Position numbers and translations under genes: made by a program. A stretch of 64,000 bases of DNA from contig NZ_JAGPXY010000027.1 of assembly GCF_018070325.1 (NCBI RefSeq), positions 1 through 64,000 of the forward strand, in the 5' to 3' direction. Of this stretch, positions 22,246-29,538 are shown piece after piece. Every line of letters begins with the position of its first letter. The stretch's first letter is position 1. The notes under the pieces were generated by a model that saw only the letters and a program-made list of their open reading frames with translations, ran no database searches and had not been told where the DNA came from. The DNA comes from Micromonospora sp. H61 (GTDB lineage: Bacteria > Actinomycetota > Actinomycetes > Mycobacteriales > Micromonosporaceae).

Positions 22246-23430
22246 ATGAAGCCGGACACCATTGGTGCCAGGATTCGGTACTGGCGGATGCGCCGGGGCG
22301 GGATGACGCAGGCCGTTCTCGCTGGCCTCGCGGGCGTCACCCAGTCGTACGTGTCGCAAGTCGAATCGGGTCGTAAGACAGTCGACCGCCGCTCCACACT
22401 GGTCGCTCTTGCTGCCGCGCTCCAGGTCACGGTGGCCGACCTGCTCGGCCAGGGCACCGAGTCCGGCGATCCGGCCCGCGAGAGCGCCGCCGAGTGTGTC
22501 CCGGCGATCTGGTCGGCCCTGATCGAGATCGAGGACGGCGAGCGCCGTGCGTCGACCTACACAACGGAACGCCTGGCCGCCGAGATCTCCCGCGCTGATC
22601 AGCTCCGCAATGCGTGCAACTACCCGGCGATGGCTCGCATGCTCCCGAGCCTGCTTCTCGAAGCCGCTGCCGTGGGCGGGGCCGCGCTCGCTCAGGTTGC
22701 TTACCTAGCCTCCACCTGTCTTCGGCACCTCGGCTATCGCCACCTGGCCCTCAACGCCTCCCGGATATCCGTATCGGCTGCTGAGGACGTCGAAGATCGA
22801 GCGTGGATCGGCGCATCCCGGTTCATCTACGCGCAGAGCCTGCCGATCGAGTCCGCGCGCTTGGCAGCCAGAGTCAGTGACCGCTCGCTGGTGGAGCTTC
22901 AGGGAGACGCCGCCGATGTTCGGGTGCGGCAGATGCTTGGTCAGCTCCACCTCATGGCAGCGCTCGCCTCGACCGTGGACGCTCGCCCGGACATTTCCCG
23001 CGACCACCTCGCCGAGGCGGCACGGGAGGCTGCGAGTCTGGGAGATCCGGCGGACGGTGGGGGCTTCAACGGCTGCTGCTTCGGGCCAACCAATGTGGGT
23101 CTCTGGAAGATGTCCATCGCGGCTGAGCAGGGCGAGTACGGCAAGATAATCGAGCTGTCCCAGACGATCCGCCCGCAGGTGCTCAAGGCGTCGAATCGCC
23201 AACTGTCGTACTGGCTCGACATCGGGCGAGCGCTGGCGGACGGCGGTCGTCGGGACTCCGAGGCCCTCGCCGCATTCATCCGTGCCGAGCGGGCCGCGCC
23301 GATCCCGTTTGCCATCAACCCGCTGGCCCGCGATGCCGTGGTGACCCTGGCGCAGCGCGCCCAGCGCCGAGCTATCCCCGACGACCTGCGCCTGCTCGCC
23401 AGCCGTATCGGTATCACCCTGGCCGCATAA
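22240..23430 (+). CDS. XRE-family regulator with helical C-terminal domain, copy 2
   Basis: This 396-residue protein is a paralogue of the gene at 20497. The HTH (residues 6-65) is nearly identical, and the blocks VTVADLLGQGTESGDPAR and EIEDGERRASTYTTERL are shared. Differences concentrate in the second half (for example CFGPTNVGLWKMSI versus GFGPTNVGLWEMSI). Nucleotide identity remains high across the first 350 bases, so the duplication is fairly recent or kept alike by gene conversion. ATG at 22240 is chosen over GTG at 22228 because it gives the same length and N-terminus as copy 1. Confidence 0.85.
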   Translation: MVMKPDTIGARIRYWRMRRGGMTQAVLAGLAGVTQSYVSQVESGRKTVDRRSTLVALAAALQVTVADLLGQGTESGDPARESAAECVPAIWSALIEIEDGERRASTYTTERLAAEISRADQLRNACNYPAMARMLPSLLLEAAAVGGAALAQVAYLASTCLRHLGYRHLALNASRISVSAAEDVEDRAWIGASRFIYAQSLPIESARLAARVSDRSLVELQGDAADVRVRQMLGQLHLMAALASTVDARPDISRDHLAEAAREAASLGDPADGGGFNGCCFGPTNVGLWKMSIAAEQGEYGKIIELSQTIRPQVLKASNRQLSYWLDIGRALADGGRRDSEALAAFIRAERAAPIPFAINPLARDAVVTLAQRAQRRAIPDDLRLLASRIGITLAA

Positions 23431-23556
23431 CTGCCAGTAATCGCCCCGTCACCAATCTGCCCTAGTGTCTGGTTTTGGGGCGTGAGCACGTCCTGATGGC
23501 CTGGGACGGTAGCGGTTGATAGTGAGCCTCCCGGGCCTCGACCGGAGGAGGCGGGG

Positions 23557-23718
23557 ATGAGCGGTCAGGACGACAACGCTCCGGAGAACACGGGTGAGGC
23601 GGCCGAGCGGGAGGCCGCCAAACAGCGCCTCCTGGTCCAGGCCGAGGCGGAGCGCGTACCCGTGGAGGACACGACCCGCGCGGTCCCGGACCGGCGGTGG
23701 CGGCGTGACCAACGATGA
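23557..23718 (+). CDS. Small hydrophilic protein (53 aa) upstream of the third XRE gene
   Basis: An ATG preceded by GGAGGAGG starts a 53-codon gene with strong G/C third-position bias. The product begins MSGQDDNAPENTGEAAERE, is rich in Glu/Arg/Ala and is probably helical or disordered. Its last 14 bases overlap the GTG start of the XRE gene at 23705, so translation is likely coupled. No family is recognised. It may be a partner or leader peptide of the regulator. Confidence 0.6.
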   Translation: MSGQDDNAPENTGEAAEREAAKQRLLVQAEAERVPVEDTTRAVPDRRWRRDQR

Positions 23719-24952
23719 CGTCCCGATCGGCCGCCGGGTGGCCCGCTGGCGGGTGCGGCGGTCGATGACGCAGCAGATGCTTGCGGACCGGCTGCGCAGG
23801 TCGAAGAGTTGGGTGGACAAGGTGGAGCGGGGCGTGCGCGCCCTGGACCGGTACTCGGTGATCCAGGAGTTGGCCCACGTCCTGCGCGTCGACCCGGAGG
23901 TGCTGCTCGGCCAGCAGCCCAGCACCCGGGCGGGCACCCCGGACGGGGTGGACGACATCCGAGCCGCGCTCGCCCGCTACGACACCCCGCAGGCCCAAGA
24001 GCAGACGAAAGCAGAAGTAAGGAGGCAGGTCGGCTACGCCTGGTTGAGCTACCAGCACGCGCACTACGGGCAGTTGGTGCGAATCTTGCCGGGCCTACTG
24101 GACGCCGTCCAGGGTGTGCAGACACCAGAGCTGCTGATGCAGGCGTACTGGATCACTTCGTCGCTGCTGGTGAAGCTCGGCGAGGCCGACCTCGGCTGGC
24201 TGGCCGCCGACCGGGCGATGTCCGCCGCCGGCGACGACCCGATCCTGGCGGCAACGGCGGCCATCTCGGTAGGCCAAGCGCTCCGCGCACAGAACCGCAA
24301 CCACCTGGCCCTGGCCGCGCTGCTCCCCGCCGCGAACCGCATTCTCCCGGCCCCTTCCCACCTGGCTGATCATGGGTTTGGCGGGGTTCGGGGAGATCAA
24401 AGCGCCCGTCAACCTCATGATCAACGAAGCGAGGGTGAGCCGGCCCGGCAGCGGTCGGCGGGGGAGTGGGCCGTGGGTGGGGCGCTGCTGCTCCAGGCTG
24501 CCCTCGCCGCCGCCGGCTGCGGCGACACCCGCCGCGCCGACGAGCTGATCGATCGGGCCGCGGGGGTCGCCGCCGGGCTGAGGGGGTACGACGATGTGCA
24601 CCGGACCAGCTTCGGGCTAATCGCCGTCGAGTTGGCGCGGGTGCTGGTGGCGGCGCAACGGGCTCAAGCCGTCGAGGCACTCCAAAGGCATTCGACAGTG
24701 GTGCGGCGGGAGGCGTGGCGGCGGTTGTCGGCCGAGTGTCGGGGCGCGTACCTGGTGGACGTCGCTCGGGCGTACCTGCAGGTGGGTGACCTGCGCGGGG
24801 CCGCGCGGGCCCTGGTGGACGCGGACAGTGTCGCGCCGGCCGAGGTCCGGTGTCGGCCTCTGGCGCGTACCGTGATCGCCGATGTTGCCCGCGCGCAGCC
24901 GGCGCCGGCCGGCGTGGTGCGACTGGCGACGTTGGTCGGCCTCACCCGCTGA
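23705..24952 (+). CDS. XRE-family regulator with TPR-like domain, third and diverged copy
   Basis: The 415-residue protein has an HTH at about residues 6-60 (VARWRVRRSMTQQMLADRLRRSKSWVDKVERG) and a helical repeat region (LVRILPGLLDAVQG, YWITSSLLVKLGEADLGWLAADRA). It is only distantly related to the two copies upstream. About 24,365-24,445 looks inserted: the read frame there has poor third-position GC while another frame looks coding, and 8-bp inverted repeats flank it. The total frame remains open. GTG at 23705 is used because the conserved HTH starts right after it. Confidence 0.75.
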   Translation: MTNDDVPIGRRVARWRVRRSMTQQMLADRLRRSKSWVDKVERGVRALDRYSVIQELAHVLRVDPEVLLGQQPSTRAGTPDGVDDIRAALARYDTPQAQEQTKAEVRRQVGYAWLSYQHAHYGQLVRILPGLLDAVQGVQTPELLMQAYWITSSLLVKLGEADLGWLAADRAMSAAGDDPILAATAAISVGQALRAQNRNHLALAALLPAANRILPAPSHLADHGFGGVRGDQSARQPHDQRSEGEPARQRSAGEWAVGGALLLQAALAAAGCGDTRRADELIDRAAGVAAGLRGYDDVHRTSFGLIAVELARVLVAAQRAQAVEALQRHSTVVRREAWRRLSAECRGAYLVDVARAYLQVGDLRGAARALVDADSVAPAEVRCRPLARTVIADVARAQPAPAGVVRLATLVGLTR

Positions 24953-25083
24953 CTGGACGGCTGCGCGACCGCACTCTCACAGGCCGTGCTTGTGATTATC
25001 CCGCCAACGGGCACCGAGGCCATCACCATGCTTGATGCGCATCCTCTTACCGCAAGGCGGATCCTGATGATGCGCTGATGCGC

Positions 25084-25120
25084 GGTCCTGACCCCGATGC
25101 CCGACATCGCGGTCAGGACC
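25084..25120. terminator. Long hairpin, likely bidirectional terminator
   Basis: Arms GGTCCTGACC (25084-25093) and GGTCAGGACC (25111-25120) pair perfectly. Inside them CGATG and CATCG pair again around a 5-base loop, with one C-C mismatch between the two stems. It sits midway between the ends of two convergent genes (24952 and 25255). Confidence 0.6.
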
Positions 25121-25254
25121 ACAGCCCGGGTCCTGCTTGACCGGCGATGGAAGCAGCTTCGCCGCCCCGGCCACCTCGCCTACTGCGGGCCCGCCCCGGT
25201 GATCCCACGACCTGCCACCGGTACAGGCCTCGGCGGGTCAATCCCGCCGCGGAC

Positions 25255-26046
25255 TCACAGAATCGTTGTCAGCACACCCCCATCGACGCGTACCGCCGAT
25301 CCGTTGATTGCGGACGCGGCGGGACTGGCGAGGAAGGTCACGGTGTTTGCGATCTCACTCGGTTCGATGAAGCGCCCCAGCAGGGAGGTCTGGTTGGCGC
25401 CGATGATCGCCACTTTCAGGTCGTCCTCCAGCAGGGATTGGGCATCGGCCAGCGACTTGACCGTTTCGGCGACGCCGGCGGAATATGTGGGGCCGCCCAG
25501 CACCGAGTTAACGGTCACCGCAGTGCCCTTCGTAAGCTTCGCCAGGCCGTTACCCACTGCGAGCATCGCCGTCTTGGACGTGCCGTAGTGGAGCATATCG
25601 GCGGGGATGTTGACGCCCGACTCGCTGCTCACGAACACGATCCGGCCCCACCCCCGATCGAGCATTGCCGGCATGAGGTGCCGCGCAAGCCGGACCCCGC
25701 TGAGCACGTTCACCTCGAAGTAGAGCCGCCATTCCTCGTCGGAAATGAGTTCGAAAGGTTTGAGCTCAAAGAGCCCGACGTTGTTGATGAGAATGTCAAC
25801 GCTGGGCAGTTCGTCGCACAGCCTGTCGACGTCATCGTCAATCGAGAAGTCGGCTTGGATACCAGTGACGGATACGCGGGGCGCCTCCTGGCGCAACACT
25901 TCGACTGCCTCGGCCAGCTTTGCCGGGTCGCGGCCGTTGAGGACCACGTCGACGCCCTCGCCGGCCAGGGCCTTCGCGGTTGCGTAACCGATGCCTTGAC
26001 TGGATCCGCTGATGAATGCGGTCTTGCCGCTGAGCTGCAGGTCCAC
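25255..26046 (-). CDS. Short-chain dehydrogenase/reductase
   Basis: The 263-residue SDR has a TGSSQGIG-type cofactor loop written as SGSSQGIGYATAKAL at about residues 13-27, an LINNVG motif, the catalytic Ser in IVFVSSESG and YxxxK as YGTSK. A C-terminal INGSAVRVDGG segment is typical of NAD(P)H oxidoreductases that act on small carbonyl or hydroxy compounds. The substrate is unknown. GTG at 26046 follows AGGAG by 8 bases, which decides the start. It lies inside the stretch with regulator paralogues and their remnants, so it may have arrived with the island. Confidence 0.85.
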   Translation of the reverse strand: MDLQLSGKTAFISGSSQGIGYATAKALAGEGVDVVLNGRDPAKLAEAVEVLRQEAPRVSVTGIQADFSIDDDVDRLCDELPSVDILINNVGLFELKPFELISDEEWRLYFEVNVLSGVRLARHLMPAMLDRGWGRIVFVSSESGVNIPADMLHYGTSKTAMLAVGNGLAKLTKGTAVTVNSVLGGPTYSAGVAETVKSLADAQSLLEDDLKVAIIGANQTSLLGRFIEPSEIANTVTFLASPAASAINGSAVRVDGGVLTTIL

Positions 26047-26398
26047 GTGCTGTTCTCCTAGTGAGTGGTCGCCGACCGGTGCACCTGCCGCAAGTCGGCA
26101 GGCGCTCCTCTCGACCTTGCCGCAGACCGATGAGCATCTGATCAGCACCGCATGAGTGGCTGACGCTGGTGTGGTCGGACCGTTGGTACCCGCGGCCACG
26201 GCCAATTGATCCACCTGCGAGGAACGTCCCGCCTCGGGGTTCCTGGGTCTTTCGTACCGGTCCGCGGTGATGACCCACCCACAACCGGGCGCTCCGCATG
26301 GCGGCCACGGATACCGCCTCCGCACTCCACATTGTGGGTCGGAGCCGTTGTGAACGACGCTGGTTTGGCCGGATCGATCATCCGCTCCTCCGCCATCG
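26047..26398. other. Intergenic region upstream of the SDR gene
   Basis: About 350 bases without a supported gene. The region contains the promoter side of the leftward SDR gene. Frames through it have no recognisable protein similarity. Confidence 0.5.
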
Positions 26399-26528
26399 CC
26401 CAGGATCACCTCGTCGCTGCTGGTGAAGCTCGGCGAGGCCGACCTAGCCTGGCTGGCCGCCGACCGGGCGATGGCCGCCGCCGGCCGGCGTGGCGCGACT
26501 CGCCACGCTGGTCGGGCTCACGAGCTGA
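26399..26528 (+). pseudogene. Remnant of an XRE/TPR regulator with a large internal deletion
   Basis: Bases 26403-26480 match the part of the third XRE gene encoding ITSSLLVKLGEADLxWLAADRAM (24150-24225). They are joined directly to a copy of that gene's last 45 bases, encoding AGVARLATLVGLTS and a stop. The join lies at GCCGGC, a 6-base microhomology, and puts the two halves in different frames. Helix-turn-helix and most of the body are missing, so this is a dead fragment of a fourth regulator. Confidence 0.75.
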
Positions 26529-26544
26529 AAGGTCGCCGTCCCTG

Positions 26545-27174
26545 CTATGCGCGGCCGACCCAGGTGGCGACGCACGCCTCGTTGCCCTCGGCGTCGGCCA
26601 GGACCCACCACATGGGTGCGTGCGCGTCGGAGACCAGGTGGCCGCCGGCGGCCAGGGCGGCGGCGATGCGGGCCTCTGCCTGATCGTGCGGAACAGCTAT
26701 GTCGAGGTGCATGCGGTTGCGCTGTGGGCGCGCCTCGTCCGACGGTTGCAAACCGAAGCCCGGGCCGCGGCGCGACGGGTCGAACAGGTAGTCGTCGCCG
26801 ATCTGCCGATAGCCGAGCAGCGCCTGCCAGAACGGCAGCACGTCCGCGCCGGCGAGTGCGTCAAGGGTGACGTTGATGAGTTGTACGGCGGTCGGGTCGG
26901 CGGAGAGGCCCAGCTCCTTGGCGGCGGCCGAGATGCGCCGGGCCAACGCGATGTCGCGCCGAGTCAGGCTCACCGTGACGCCGGTGCCGCGCAAGTCGAC
27001 GATGAGGTGTTGCTGCTGGGCCTCGTCGGCGAGCCGGCCAACCTCATCGACGAGCGCGACGGCCGTGGACAGCGAGTCGGTCGGGAAGTAGGCCGAGACC
27101 AGATGGTAGAGGCAGCGCCAGTCCTCGACACCGTCGGCCGCGTGGAACTGCGCGGCCGTGATCTGCCCAGTCAT
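26545..27174 (-). CDS. Pterin-dehydratase-like/VOC two-domain protein
   Basis: The 209-residue protein has an N-terminal region resembling pterin-4a-carbinolamine dehydratase (FHAADGVEDW, VDLRGTGVTVSLTRRDIALARRISAAAKELGL, residues 10-90). A C-terminal half of the glyoxalase/VOC type follows (VLPFWQALLGYRQIGDDYLFDP, RMHLDIAVPHDQAEARIAAAL, VLADAEGNEACVAT). Both are common in actinobacteria, and fused proteins of this kind are usually annotated only as VOC proteins. The substrate is unknown. The N-terminal domain may be structural rather than a working dehydratase, since only part of the usual His signature is visible. Confidence 0.75.
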   Translation of the reverse strand: MTGQITAAQFHAADGVEDWRCLYHLVSAYFPTDSLSTAVALVDEVGRLADEAQQQHLIVDLRGTGVTVSLTRRDIALARRISAAAKELGLSADPTAVQLINVTLDALAGADVLPFWQALLGYRQIGDDYLFDPSRRGPGFGLQPSDEARPQRNRMHLDIAVPHDQAEARIAAALAAGGHLVSDAHAPMWWVLADAEGNEACVATWVGRA

Positions 27175-27298
27175 GCCAGCGAACCTAACATCGGCGGCGC
27201 GACGGCCTCCTACTCGGCGGTTACCAGCTGAGTATCGGGTTTCCGGGAACGTGAGAATCGGGCATGTACCTGGGCACTGCTGGAGGGGAGACTCGGCA

Positions 27299-27640
27299 AT
27301 GCTGGTAACTGGTTATCTCGGCGCGGTGCTCATCGGTGCCCTCGTCGGCCTGCTCGGCCGACTCATCCTGCCGGGGAGGCAGCGGATCGGCTTCTTCGCC
27401 ACTTTCGTCATCGGCGTCGGCTCGGCGGTGCTGGGCACAGTGGTTGCTCGGGCGCTTGATATCGACGACGGAGCCGGCGTGAAGGTGTGGGTGCTGCGCT
27501 GGGACTGGGTGGTGCTCTCGATTCAGGTCGGCGTCGCGATCATCGCCGTGGCGCTGGCGAACATGCTCACCTTCACCCGGCTTGCCGGCGGCGACGCCAA
27601 GCCCCGTCGGCGAGTCCGCCGCAGCCAGGCCAAGGGCTGA
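27299..27640 (+). CDS. GlsB/YeaQ/YmgE-like small membrane protein
   Basis: The 113-residue protein has three hydrophobic segments (residues 3-22, 31-52 and 69-90), Gly-rich first and second helices (GYLGAVLIGALVGLLGRLILPG, with IGFFATFVIGVGSAVLG) and a basic tail. This fits the transglycosylase-associated/GlsB family linked to envelope stress. ATG at 27299 follows GGAGGGGA. It is monocistronic and followed by a strong hairpin. Confidence 0.75.
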   Translation: MLVTGYLGAVLIGALVGLLGRLILPGRQRIGFFATFVIGVGSAVLGTVVARALDIDDGAGVKVWVLRWDWVVLSIQVGVAIIAVALANMLTFTRLAGGDAKPRRRVRRSQAKG

Positions 27641-27722
27641 ACGAGCGGGAGCGGGCGAGCCACCCAGGTGGGCGCAACACGCGCTGCCCTGTCGTCGGCT
27701 GTCCCAGCTGACCTGTGCCGCG

Positions 27723-27762
27723 CCAGCGGAGGGACCACCCGTCCGAGTGGTCCCTCCGCTGG
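27723..27762. terminator. Intrinsic terminator
   Basis: A perfect 16-bp inverted repeat (27723-27738 with 27747-27762, 8-base loop) lies 82 bases after the membrane-protein stop. It also lies 118 bases beyond the convergent operon that ends at 27880, so it may serve both. Confidence 0.85.
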
Positions 27763-27879
27763 TTCGCTGGTGAGTAGCTAAACTTCAGGCTGGCAGTTCA
27801 CCTGTGCTCTGCTGCGGCGGGCGCAGCCTCGGGAGGGTGTTCCAGCACCCTCTCGAGGAGCCGTCCCATCGGACGGCGC

Positions 27880-28302
27880 CTACTCGCAGAAGACCCGCAC
27901 TGTGGCATCGGGGGAGTCCACCTCCACTGTCACCTCGTCGAGGTGCTCCACGAGCGCCTCCAACTGCTCGGGCTTGAGCTGCGTCAGGTCGATCGGCACA
28001 CCCGACTCGCTGAGTGAGGCGTTGGCCTTGACCAGGGCCTGCGGCGGGATCAGCGCCGCCAGCCGTACACCAGCGCGCAGCAGTTGCAGTGGCACCCGCA
28101 CGTTGACCCGCGACGGCTCGCCGTTGTCGGTGGCGTCCACCACCACCCGCAGGTACTTCACCTTGCCCTTCGGTCGGGCGTCGTGACTCACCGTCGCCGG
28201 TGCCTGGTCCCGTTCGAGTGCGGCGATGAGCTGCTCCGCCTCCTCGGCGGTGATCTTGCCGGCGGCCAGCATGTCGAGGATGTCCTTGCGTTGTTCGGTC
28301 AT
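27880..28302 (-). CDS. SHOCT-like short-C-terminal-domain protein
   Basis: The 140-residue protein begins MTEQRKDILDMLAAGKITAEEAEQLIAAL, the short helical motif (SHOCT/DUF2089-C-like) also seen at the end of the DUF2089 protein two genes upstream. The rest is a beta-rich region (VKYLRVVVDATDNGEPSRVNVRVPLQLL) found in bactofilin/LiaF-like stress proteins. It is the last gene of a three-gene operon. GGAGAGG precedes the ATG. It probably works with the regulator and membrane protein in an envelope response (inference). Confidence 0.7.
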   Translation of the reverse strand: MTEQRKDILDMLAAGKITAEEAEQLIAALERDQAPATVSHDARPKGKVKYLRVVVDATDNGEPSRVNVRVPLQLLRAGVRLAALIPPQALVKANASLSESGVPIDLTQLKPEQLEALVEHLDEVTVEVDSPDATVRVFCE

Positions 28303-28313
28303 TCGAACCTCTC

Positions 28314-28574
28314 CTATCGGATAGCCACGAACACGGCCGTGCGGCCCTGCTCGATGTCGAAGCGGGCGCCGGGCAGCGCCGAGATGACACGCCAAGCGGC
28401 GCCGAGTGCCCGCACCACACCGATGCGGAACACGACGCAGGCCACGATCGCCGCCAACACGACCAGGACCACGACCGGGAAGAGCACGAGCGCCACGGGG
28501 AGCACCGGAACCCAGACGCGGACGGGCCGGCGGTCCGGGCGGTTTACCTTGACGGTCACCAACTGCGGCATCAC
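28314..28574 (-). CDS. Small membrane protein of the DUF2089 operon
   Basis: The 86-residue protein has two hydrophobic stretches (about residues 20-48 and a weaker one near 50-62) after a basic N-terminus (KVNRPDRRPVRVWVP). Its start overlaps the end of the DUF2089 gene by 4 bases and its stop lies 11 bases before the next start, so it is part of one operon. No family is recognised with confidence. Confidence 0.65.
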   Translation of the reverse strand: MMPQLVTVKVNRPDRRPVRVWVPVLPVALVLFPVVVLVVLAAIVACVVFRIGVVRALGAAWRVISALPGARFDIEQGRTAVFVAIR

Positions 28575-28948
28575 GTCCGGCCCTCCAGCTCGGCCAGCGC
28601 CTCCTGCGCGGTGATCTCACCGCGGCGCAACCGGTCGATGATGTCGGCTCGCGAGGGCGCAGGGTCGGTCTCGACGAAGTCGAGCATCTGGGTGATCCGG
28701 TTGAGTCGTGACTTGATCGTCGGGTAGCTCACCCCGAAGATGCGTTCCATCTCCTTGATCGAACCGTGGCAGCGCACGAACGCCGTGACGAAGACCTGAT
28801 CATCGACGTTGAGCTGAGCCAGTTGCGGCGGCTCGAACTCGCCCTCGATCGCCACGCCGTTGCTCGCCAGGCGCACCCGCTCGACGACGAACGGCTGCCC
28901 CCGCGTCAGGCTGGTCAGGTCCTGCCAGTCCATCGCCTGTTCTGTCAT
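28571..28948 (-). CDS. DUF2089-family DNA-binding regulator
   Basis: The 125-residue protein shows the DUF2089 pattern: FEPPQLAQLNVDDQVFVTAFVRCHGSIKEMERIFGVSYPTIKSRLNRI, a helix-turn-helix of sigma-region-4 type at about residues 50-85. A C-terminal SHOCT-like helix (IIDRLRRGEITAQEALAEL) follows. It is the first gene of a leftward three-gene operon. The palindrome at 28961-29010, only 12 bases upstream, is a likely autoregulatory site. Confidence 0.8.
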   Translation of the reverse strand: MTEQAMDWQDLTSLTRGQPFVVERVRLASNGVAIEGEFEPPQLAQLNVDDQVFVTAFVRCHGSIKEMERIFGVSYPTIKSRLNRITQMLDFVETDPAPSRADIIDRLRRGEITAQEALAELEGRT

Positions 28949-28960
28949 ACCTAAAGTTGT

Positions 28961-29010
28961 ACCTTAAGAATCCTCAAGTTCCAAGAAGTTGATCTTAACT
29001 TTCTTAAGGT
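28961..29010. promoter_or_regulatory. Operator-like palindrome before the DUF2089 operon
   Basis: ACCTTAAGAA (28961-28970) and TTCTTAAGGT (29001-29010) form a perfect 10-bp inverted repeat whose centres are 40 bases apart, in an AT-rich patch of a GC-rich genome. AAGTT recurs at 28954, 28976 and 28986, and AACTT at 28997. Spacing by about four helix turns suggests cooperative binding of a dimeric regulator. Confidence 0.55.
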
Positions 29011-29103
29011 CGCGCTGCGGTCGAAGGGTGCTGCTCGCCGGGCGCCCAGCGGGATCGTGATCGTGACCCGGCTGCCTGCGCGGGCCGCCACTAAGATGCC
29101 GGG

Positions 29104-29436
29104 ATGGGTAGGTTTTTGGCGCTCTTCAACGGCGCGGCTGACGAGGCCGACAAGGCCGACCTCACCGAGCAGCAGCAGACCGAGTTCATGAACGCGTGGG
29201 CGTCATGGGCGCAGGCCAACGCGAACGCCATCGTCGACCCCGGCGCTCCCTTGCACGCCAAGAAGCGGGTCACGGCGCGAGGTGTCGAGGACTTCACCGA
29301 CGCCCTGATCGCCTACGCCGTCGTGGAAGCGGGCTCGCACGACGAGGCGGTCCAGATCTTCTCCGGGCACCCGCACCTGGGGCTGTTCGCGGGGAACTCG
29401 ATCGCCGTCCTGGAGTGTCCGCCGCCGCCCAGCTGA
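29104..29436 (+). CDS. YCII-related small protein
   Basis: The 110-residue protein resembles the YciI/YCII ferredoxin-like fold: an N-terminal strand (GRFLALFNGA), a helix (QQTEFMNAWASWAQANANAIVD), KKRVTARGVEDF and a closing pattern AYAVVEAGSHDEAVQIFSGHPHLG ending in an IAVLEC strand. The histidine in SGHPHL fits the position of the family's possible active residue. Function is unknown; no neighbours indicate a pathway. Confidence 0.65.
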   Translation: MGRFLALFNGAADEADKADLTEQQQTEFMNAWASWAQANANAIVDPGAPLHAKKRVTARGVEDFTDALIAYAVVEAGSHDEAVQIFSGHPHLGLFAGNSIAVLECPPPPS

Positions 29437-29538
29437 CACGCGCGCCGCCCACGATCCACTCGCCTTTACGGACGTCGCGGTGTCCCTGCTTTTGGACAGG
29501 CCGACGTCACTGACGTAGGGACAGGATGCACGTCCGGA

